A stretch of 64,000 bases of DNA from a virus, in the IMG/VR virus record IMGVR_UViG_3300032046_000006, positions 1 through 64,000 of that record. One strand, written 5' to 3'. Shown here in pieces: positions 59,619 to 64,000 of this stretch. Under the pieces are notes generated by a model. The model worked only from the letters and a program-made list of their open reading frames with translations. It made no database searches and had not been told where the DNA came from. Every line of letters begins with the position of its first letter. The first letter of the stretch is position 1. The translations under genes and the position numbers were made by a program.

Positions 59619-60233
59619 TTATTCCTTTTTTAATATCATTAAAAATTCTTCTTCGGTATATGTGGTAATTCCATCTGCATACTCTCTCAATCCAATCCAA
59701 GGTATTTTCCGTATAGATAATCGAGTATATCGTTCAGTAAGTTTCATTATATCTTCTTCTAACAGACAATATGGATGGGCAGAATCTCTAACTTTCTTTT
59801 CTTTAAAAAACTCTACAGCTAAAATAAAATGTCCTTGTGGTTTTAATACTCTATAAATTTCATTATTTGTTTTTTCAATATCATCAACATGGTCAAGAGC
59901 ATTAGAGCAAAAAACTACATCAAAAAAATTATCCTTAAATGGGATGTTTTCTCCTTTTGCTTTTAAAATGTTTAATTCAGGAGGATAATCGTATAATGTT
60001 TTATAAGTTTCTGCTAATGGGTCTATCCCAAATCTTTCTCCTGGAAGAAAGTGCAAAATAGTAGAAATTCCACATCCCATATCCAAAATAATGGATCGAT
60101 TATTAAATTTACAATGGTCAAGAATAGTATCAAAATATCTATATTTTTGCCAATATTCTAATACTTTTTCTTTATTATTTTTAAATATTTTTGCCCAGCG
60201 TTTTTGAAATAATAATTCGTCTTCGGCTTTCAT
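59619..60233 (-). CDS. SAM-dependent class I methyltransferase
   Basis: 204 residues from ATG 60,233, which overlaps the previous stop as ATGA; longer in-frame starts lie within the upstream gene. Motif I 'IILDMGCGISTILHFLPG', the acidic 'FGIDPLAE', motif II 'PFKDNFFDVVFCSNALDHV', post-motif 'EIYRVLKPQGHFILAVEFF'. A Methyltransf_11-type enzyme, acting on a small molecule, sugar or lipid. Substrate unknown. Confidence 0.85.
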   Translation of the reverse strand: MKAEDELLFQKRWAKIFKNNKEKVLEYWQKYRYFDTILDHCKFNNRSIILDMGCGISTILHFLPGERFGIDPLAETYKTLYDYPPELNILKAKGENIPFKDNFFDVVFCSNALDHVDDIEKTNNEIYRVLKPQGHFILAVEFFKEKKVRDSAHPYCLLEEDIMKLTERYTRLSIRKIPWIGLREYADGITTYTEEEFLMILKKE

Positions 60234-61135
60234 CGAATCATCTCCTGAAAGTGGGAATCTATTATTCGAACTGCAATCTTCATTTCTGTCATCAAATTGA
60301 TTTTGGAATTCCATAGTTCTACATCTACAGGTTCTTTAATTAACCTTATAAGTTCTTCGCCATTTGAAAAGGTAGAAAGTTCTAAATCCTCCACCATTTC
60401 TGGTTGAATGTAAGTTTCTCGGCTTAATTTTTTACTTCTAGGAATTAATGTTCTTATTCCTCTCCCAACCATATCAAGAACAGAAAATTCATAACTTCCC
60501 GCATGAGTTTGAATGAATGTTTCTATTTGAGAAGTATTATTCATATACTCTTCATAAGTTGGAGTATTTAACATTGGCTTTATATAAGAAGCAACAGTTT
60601 CTTTTTTAGTAAACTGATAAATTTGATATTCTTCTTTAAGAGGTTTTAGCCACTCTGCAATTTCTTTAGATATATCACGACAATCGGGGCATACTCCTAC
60701 ATCATCTAATAAAATAGTTTTCGGAATTTTGGGTTTATTAATCATAAAATCTTTACTATATGGAAAAGGAATATAACAATCCATCGGTTTTTGTTTTCTA
60801 TGTAATCCAAAGAAATAATCAACGGGTTGATTAGATGATTCTATGAAAGAGCAAATTTGATATTTAATTCTTGGTTTAACTTTTTGTATTTGGTCAATAG
60901 GAGGGTAATGATTCCAAGTATGAATTAATAAAAAATCCAGATTAGGTATTTTATCAAGAAAAAGATTGGGATTGTTCCATTCTCCTCCTCCAGATAAGGG
61001 CAATAAATGCAATGTTACATAAGGCAAAAGTTTAAATTCTTTTTCTAATCCAGCATAATTCATTTCGACTGCTTGAGTGCACTCTTTCAAAGAATTTGCT
61101 CTCCAACCTATTAATCCTAACGAATAATTATTCAT
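60230..61135 (-). CDS. Glycosyltransferase-like (GT-B) protein
   Basis: 301 residues from ATG 61,135 (AAAGGATTAAG; longer in-frame starts rejected). 'LGLIGWRANSLKECTQAVEM', 'LIHTWNHYPPIDQIQKVKPR', 'IETFIQTHAGSYEFSVLDMV', 'GRGIRTLIPRSKK'. The late 'h.GsyEfsvldmv.rG..tLiP' is like the donor-binding end of GT-B enzymes, where E and G contact the nucleotide sugar. N-terminal part less clear. First gene of the island. Confidence 0.6.
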   Translation of the reverse strand: MNNYSLGLIGWRANSLKECTQAVEMNYAGLEKEFKLLPYVTLHLLPLSGGGEWNNPNLFLDKIPNLDFLLIHTWNHYPPIDQIQKVKPRIKYQICSFIESSNQPVDYFFGLHRKQKPMDCYIPFPYSKDFMINKPKIPKTILLDDVGVCPDCRDISKEIAEWLKPLKEEYQIYQFTKKETVASYIKPMLNTPTYEEYMNNTSQIETFIQTHAGSYEFSVLDMVGRGIRTLIPRSKKLSRETYIQPEMVEDLELSTFSNGEELIRLIKEPVDVELWNSKINLMTEMKIAVRIIDSHFQEMIR

Positions 61136-61137
61136 TC

Positions 61138-61269
61138 TTAATCCTTTAAAATATAATAAAGTTTCTTTATATTTTCCCAAGTTAATTTAAATAGTTCACT
61201 AGTGAATATAAATAAAAATATAATTATGCCACAAATAAACCCGATAAAAAAATAGAACAATTTACTCAT
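61138..61269 (-). CDS. Small single-span membrane protein (43 residues)
   Basis: Begins MSKLFYFFIGFICGIIIFLF, one strongly hydrophobic helix, then LTWENIKKLYYILKD. Overlaps the end of the phosphoesterase gene by 8 bp and ends just before the start of the GT-B-like gene. Possibly a membrane anchor for the glycan enzymes; that is context only. Confidence 0.55.
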   Translation of the reverse strand: MSKLFYFFIGFICGIIIFLFIFTSELFKLTWENIKKLYYILKD

Positions 61270-61801
61270 TATATTTTCCTTCTTTTAACCATTGAGAATA
61301 TGCCTGTAAAATTTCTGATATTGTAACAGGGCAATAATTCCATTGTTCCACCGAAACATTACAGCAATCTGTAAATGTCATACCCTTACGAAATCTCTTA
61401 AATTTCCACTTTTCATGTACGTGTCCGCAAATATTGAAATTATAGTTTACATTGCAATATTCTGGGTCATGAACTAAAAATATTCGTTTCCCTCCAAGTT
61501 TGATAACCAGATTTTGGATGGGAGTTTTACATCCATTATTTTTATCATGGCTCCCATCAAGGAATATGATATTCCCCTTTAATAATGGTCTAATAGTATC
61601 GAATTTTTGCCCATCGGGAGCTTCAGTTGATTTAGTAAACCCCCAATCACCCAAGAAGAATATAGTATCGTTAGATTTAACTCTTGAATTCCAATTATCT
61701 ATGATTTTTTTATTCATTTCCTCTACATTAGAGAAAGGTCTATTGCAATAAGATATAATTTTTGTATGTGAAAAATGGGTATCACTAATAAAGAAAAACA
61801 T
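61262..61801 (-). CDS. Calcineurin-type metallophosphoesterase
   Basis: 179 residues. Motifs in order: FISDTHFSH (D-x-H), FLGDWG, DGSHDKNN (variant GNHD with S for N), FLVHDPE, ICGHVHEKW (GHxH). All metal ligands except the usual Asn of GNHD are in place. This small 'SDtHf.H..ii' family (YfcE-like) is common in phages. Substrate unknown; polynucleotide or cyclic phosphate. Confidence 0.85.
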   Translation of the reverse strand: MFFFISDTHFSHTKIISYCNRPFSNVEEMNKKIIDNWNSRVKSNDTIFFLGDWGFTKSTEAPDGQKFDTIRPLLKGNIIFLDGSHDKNNGCKTPIQNLVIKLGGKRIFLVHDPEYCNVNYNFNICGHVHEKWKFKRFRKGMTFTDCCNVSVEQWNYCPVTISEILQAYSQWLKEGKYNE

Positions 61802-61815
61802 TTATTTTATCCTTT

Positions 61816-62409
61816 TTATCTAATTATTTCATCACATACTTTTTTTCGCAATGCTTCTTCTGCTGTTAACCATAATTCGCCTGCATTCATTTTGTGCATA
61901 TCGAGATTGGTTAATTTAGTATATTTTTTACAAAGATTATCCATATTTTTTTCAAGTTGAGTTAAAAATTTTACTCTATCTTTTATATATTGTAAATAAT
62001 CGCATTGACCCTCGCTAAGAGGATGAAACATAATATAACTATTAGCATACATTTTTCTTCTTTTACCTGTAATAAAAATCAAAGCGGACATACTGCATGT
62101 TTCCCCACTAATGATAGTATGAATTGGGGCTTTGCTATGTTCTATAGCATTAATAATAGAAAATCCGCAACTTACTTCCCCTCCAGGACTATTAATTTCA
62201 ATTGTGATTGGTTTTTTATCATCAAGAATATTCATAGCTTTAATTTTTGTTACTATTATATCTGAAGATTCATTAGTAATAATGTCATAAAGTAAAATAT
62301 ATCTTTCTTTGTTTAAAATTTTGAAATAGTAATCTTCCCCCCATTTTTCTTCTTTTTTAATTGCAGTAATTTCTTCTTCATTTTCTTTATCACGATAAAA
62401 ACTATTCAT
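61816..62409 (-). CDS. clpP: ClpP-type serine protease
   Basis: 197 residues, usual ClpP length. 'ITIEINSPGGEV' (about 69-79), catalytic serine in GETCSMSAL (Ser about 106), histidine in 'IMFHPLS' (about 129) and 'GELWLTAEEALRKKVCDEII' near the end. No ClpX/ClpA partner is visible in the window, so it may join host ATPases. Phage ClpP is known in prohead maturation or host take-over, but the position here, next to a phosphoesterase and a transporter, points to the second. AAAGGAGGAATAA. Confidence 0.85.
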   Translation of the reverse strand: MNSFYRDKENEEEITAIKKEEKWGEDYYFKILNKERYILLYDIITNESSDIIVTKIKAMNILDDKKPITIEINSPGGEVSCGFSIINAIEHSKAPIHTIISGETCSMSALIFITGKRRKMYANSYIMFHPLSEGQCDYLQYIKDRVKFLTQLEKNMDNLCKKYTKLTNLDMHKMNAGELWLTAEEALRKKVCDEIIR

Positions 62410-63582
62410 TTATTCCTCCTTTATTTTTAAATACTTAATTATGGGTAGGCATAAAAATGAAGTTCCCGCCGAAAGAATAATAAGCCATTTTAATCCCACC
62501 AAAGGAAATAAAAACGCTCCACTAAAACTACTCGCAGTTCCTGCTGATAAATTATTTATACCACATAACAAGGCAAATGTAGTTGCTTCTAATCCTTTTA
62601 TTGAGGACTTAGCAAGGAAATCCATCATAATAAGATGAATAATCATTCCTATAAGAGAATAGATGCAAAGATAAATAATAGCGCTTATAGAAGTATAATA
62701 AAGATATGATAGCGTTATTAATGCTCCTAAAAAGACACTATAAGTAAGCCATTTTTTAATATTAATTTTTTGACTAAATTTCCAATAAATCATAGCTCCG
62801 ACAATTGAAATTACGGAAGCAATAGTTCCTAAAAATCCCATAAATTGAAAACTCCATTTGAAATTATCACGTTCCAGATAGGATAGTGGTGTGCCAAAAG
62901 AGGGGGAATATTTATATAAAAATAAAAATAAACAAGCCCATAAAAAGGATTTATGTTTAAAAATTTCTTTATAGGATTTTATCATATCTATTATTTTTAT
63001 TTTAGTATGCTTAATTTTTTCTTCTCTATAAAAATAAATAGGAATAAACATCATTATATAAAATGGTATGAGTAATAAAAATCCTGCTTTATAAGAATGA
63101 TGGTCAGCTAAATAGCCCCCCAGTAATCCTGTTATAATTGTAGCAATTGTAATAAATATCCATTGTAAACTCTGAATTTTGCCTGTAGCATTGTATTTTT
63201 TCCCTTCTATACACATTGTGCCATCTACAGCGACATCCCTTATAGCAGAATTTGTAGAATTAATAAACATCATAGTAATCAACAAAACTAAAGGCAAAGA
63301 CCAAATTCCCAAAAACAAAACCGTTATAATGTCTAAAATAATAGAAATAGAAATCCAAGTTTTTCTTGACATAAATTGGTCTATAAAAAATCCCCATAAA
63401 ATTTTAGGTATCCAAGCAAGTCCTATAATAGCATTTAAAGTCATTAATTTTTCAGGAGGATACATAAGAACTTCCTTAAAATATTTAAAAAGAGAAAGAC
63501 TCGGCAAGCCTTCAATGCCCTGTATAAAATAACACATCGCCGATAATGAATAAATCCAAAATAATTTTTTATCTATTTTCAT
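62410..63582 (-). CDS. BT1/MFS-type pteridine (folate/biopterin) transporter
   Basis: 390 residues from ATG 63,582 (AAAGGAAATGAAAG), with about 11-12 hydrophobic segments. 'LFWIYSLSAMCYFIQGIEGL', 'LNAIIGLAWIPKILWGFFID', 'MMFINSTNSAIRDVAVDGTM', 'FALLCGINNLSAGTASSFSG' match the BT1 family (R/D in 'aiRDvavDg'). A complete membrane carrier in a phage genome is unusual and suggests import of pterin or a related metabolite. Family call by pattern. Confidence 0.8.
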   Translation of the reverse strand: MKIDKKLFWIYSLSAMCYFIQGIEGLPSLSLFKYFKEVLMYPPEKLMTLNAIIGLAWIPKILWGFFIDQFMSRKTWISISIILDIITVLFLGIWSLPLVLLITMMFINSTNSAIRDVAVDGTMCIEGKKYNATGKIQSLQWIFITIATIITGLLGGYLADHHSYKAGFLLLIPFYIMMFIPIYFYREEKIKHTKIKIIDMIKSYKEIFKHKSFLWACLFLFLYKYSPSFGTPLSYLERDNFKWSFQFMGFLGTIASVISIVGAMIYWKFSQKINIKKWLTYSVFLGALITLSYLYYTSISAIIYLCIYSLIGMIIHLIMMDFLAKSSIKGLEATTFALLCGINNLSAGTASSFSGAFLFPLVGLKWLIILSAGTSFLCLPIIKYLKIKEE

Positions 63583-63680
63583 TCTTTCATTTCCTTTATT
63601 AAACAAAAAAATGCAGCAACCCAATACCCAATATACCATAATAACCAAATAATAAATAATCCTATGTAGAAGTTTAGCAT
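63579..63680 (-). CDS. Tiny membrane peptide (33 residues)
   Basis: Starts MLNFYIGLFIIWLLWYIGYW and ends FCLIKEMKE. One hydrophobic helix. It overlaps both the HslV-like gene (TGCTAA) and the transporter start (ATGA). No clear ribosome site, so translation by coupling is needed. Confidence 0.4.
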   Translation of the reverse strand: MLNFYIGLFIIWLLWYIGYWVAAFFCLIKEMKE

Positions 63681-64000
63681 TTTATTTTTTTTAATTCTAA
63701 AATAATAAAGGGTCTTCTTACTCCTGCACTAAAATTTTCGGCACATTCTAACGCATTTCTTACTATTTCTTTGCCCGACAGTTTTTTAGAATTAGTATAA
63801 ATAGACCCCAAAGCATAAGATTCCCCGCATCCGCATGAATCATAATTATCGTAGGTCATTGCCACTTGCAAATCGTCTACTATTTTATAAATTTTACTAT
63901 TATAACCAACTAAAAAGGTTCCTATTTCTTCTTGATTATCTTCAATTTTACTATATCCATTATCTTTTAAACATTTTCTTACTGCATCAATAAATTCTGT
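63674..64000 (-). CDS. HslV/proteasome-like Ntn hydrolase, N-terminus beyond window
   Basis: The last 108 residues of the protein are visible; the frame runs off the right edge. 'GTFLVGYNSKIYKIVDDLQV', 'YDSCGCGESYALGSIYTNSK', 'ALECAENFSAGVRRPFIILE' match the C-terminal half of HslV-type and proteasome beta-like Ntn hydrolases ('flvg..g.ly.i.dD.qv', 'GcGe.yAlGa', 'aleaa..fs.gv..Pf.il'). The catalytic N-terminal Thr is outside the window, so activity cannot be judged. Second protease-type gene of this end, after ClpP. Confidence 0.75.
   Translation of the reverse strand, partial: TEFIDAVRKCLKDNGYSKIEDNQEEIGTFLVGYNSKIYKIVDDLQVAMTYDNYDSCGCGESYALGSIYTNSKKLSGKEIVRNALECAENFSAGVRRPFIILELKKIKC

Noticed and set aside
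1-64000. Reassigned stop codons as in some phages
   Set aside because: TAA, TGA and TAG all terminate intact genes (for example TAG at 7,510 and 58,715), so the standard bacterial code fits.

Overview
The window is a continuous piece of a tailed double-stranded DNA phage genome (Caudoviricetes), or a prophage with no host flank in view. It is very AT-rich, densely packed, uses the standard bacterial code (TAA, TAG and TGA all end genes) and has strong AAGGAG-type ribosome sites. Many genes are joined by ATGA or TAATG stop/start overlaps. No tail sheath gene is recognisable and there is one tube gene and one tape measure of about 1,080 residues, so a long non-contractile (siphovirus-like) tail is the best reading. 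The host cannot be fixed. BppU-like baseplate domains and the ribosome sites recall phages of Gram-positive bacteria, but DUF6745, WbqC and BT1 homologues are widespread, so an uncultivated environmental host is equally possible.

Layout. (1) Positions 1-12,412, minus strand: an early/accessory region of about 35 mostly tiny genes. Recognisable members are a radical SAM enzyme, a RuvB-like Holliday-junction motor, a DUF6745 protein with a huge 4-residue repeat, a secreted collagen-like protein, an AT-hook protein, a short ArdA-like antirestriction protein and a hexapeptide-repeat beta-helix protein. At least four near-consensus sigma70-type promoters (TTGACA, 17-18 bp, TATACT) drive this strand. 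(2) Positions 12,413-14,358: about 1.9 kb with no gene, at the point where transcription diverges. It carries REP-like palindromes, 14 exact copies of the heptamer TCTACCT in both orientations, a DnaA-box-like word and long AT-rich palindromes: a candidate replication origin or operator array. (3) Positions 14,359-26,968, plus strand: tail fibre and receptor-binding genes (two BppU-like cassettes, DUF2793-like fibre proteins, an Asp-box beta-propeller, a tandem F5/8 type C lectin-like protein, an 864-residue fibre). (4) Positions 26,974-39,593: packaging, capsid and neck genes in canonical order (small and large terminase, portal, protease/scaffold, major capsid, connectors), repeatedly invaded by homing-endonuclease-like genes. 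(5) Positions 39,772-52,068: tail tube, chaperones, tape measure, baseplate and tip genes. (6) Positions 52,069-61,135, minus strand: a glycan-modification island with several glycosyltransferases, including a four-domain protein of 1,054 residues, a WbqC-like protein, a PIG-L/LmbE deacetylase, a SPASM-type radical SAM enzyme and a methyltransferase. (7) Positions 61,138-64,000, minus strand: a metallophosphoesterase, a ClpP-type serine protease, a BT1-type pteridine transporter and the end of an HslV-like Ntn hydrolase.

How it works together: the divergent centre separates early functions (left) from virion genes (right). Within the virion operon, modules are punctuated by a family of hairpins whose stems differ but co-vary and are followed by CCCAAA. 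A second class of long U-tailed hairpins includes one at 41,103-41,199 with the topology of a switchable terminator or pseudoknot. The glycan island converges on the tail operon and probably decorates virion, DNA or host surface; its target cannot be read from sequence. No DNA polymerase, integrase, endolysin or tRNA gene was seen in the window, so the genome must continue beyond at least one edge.
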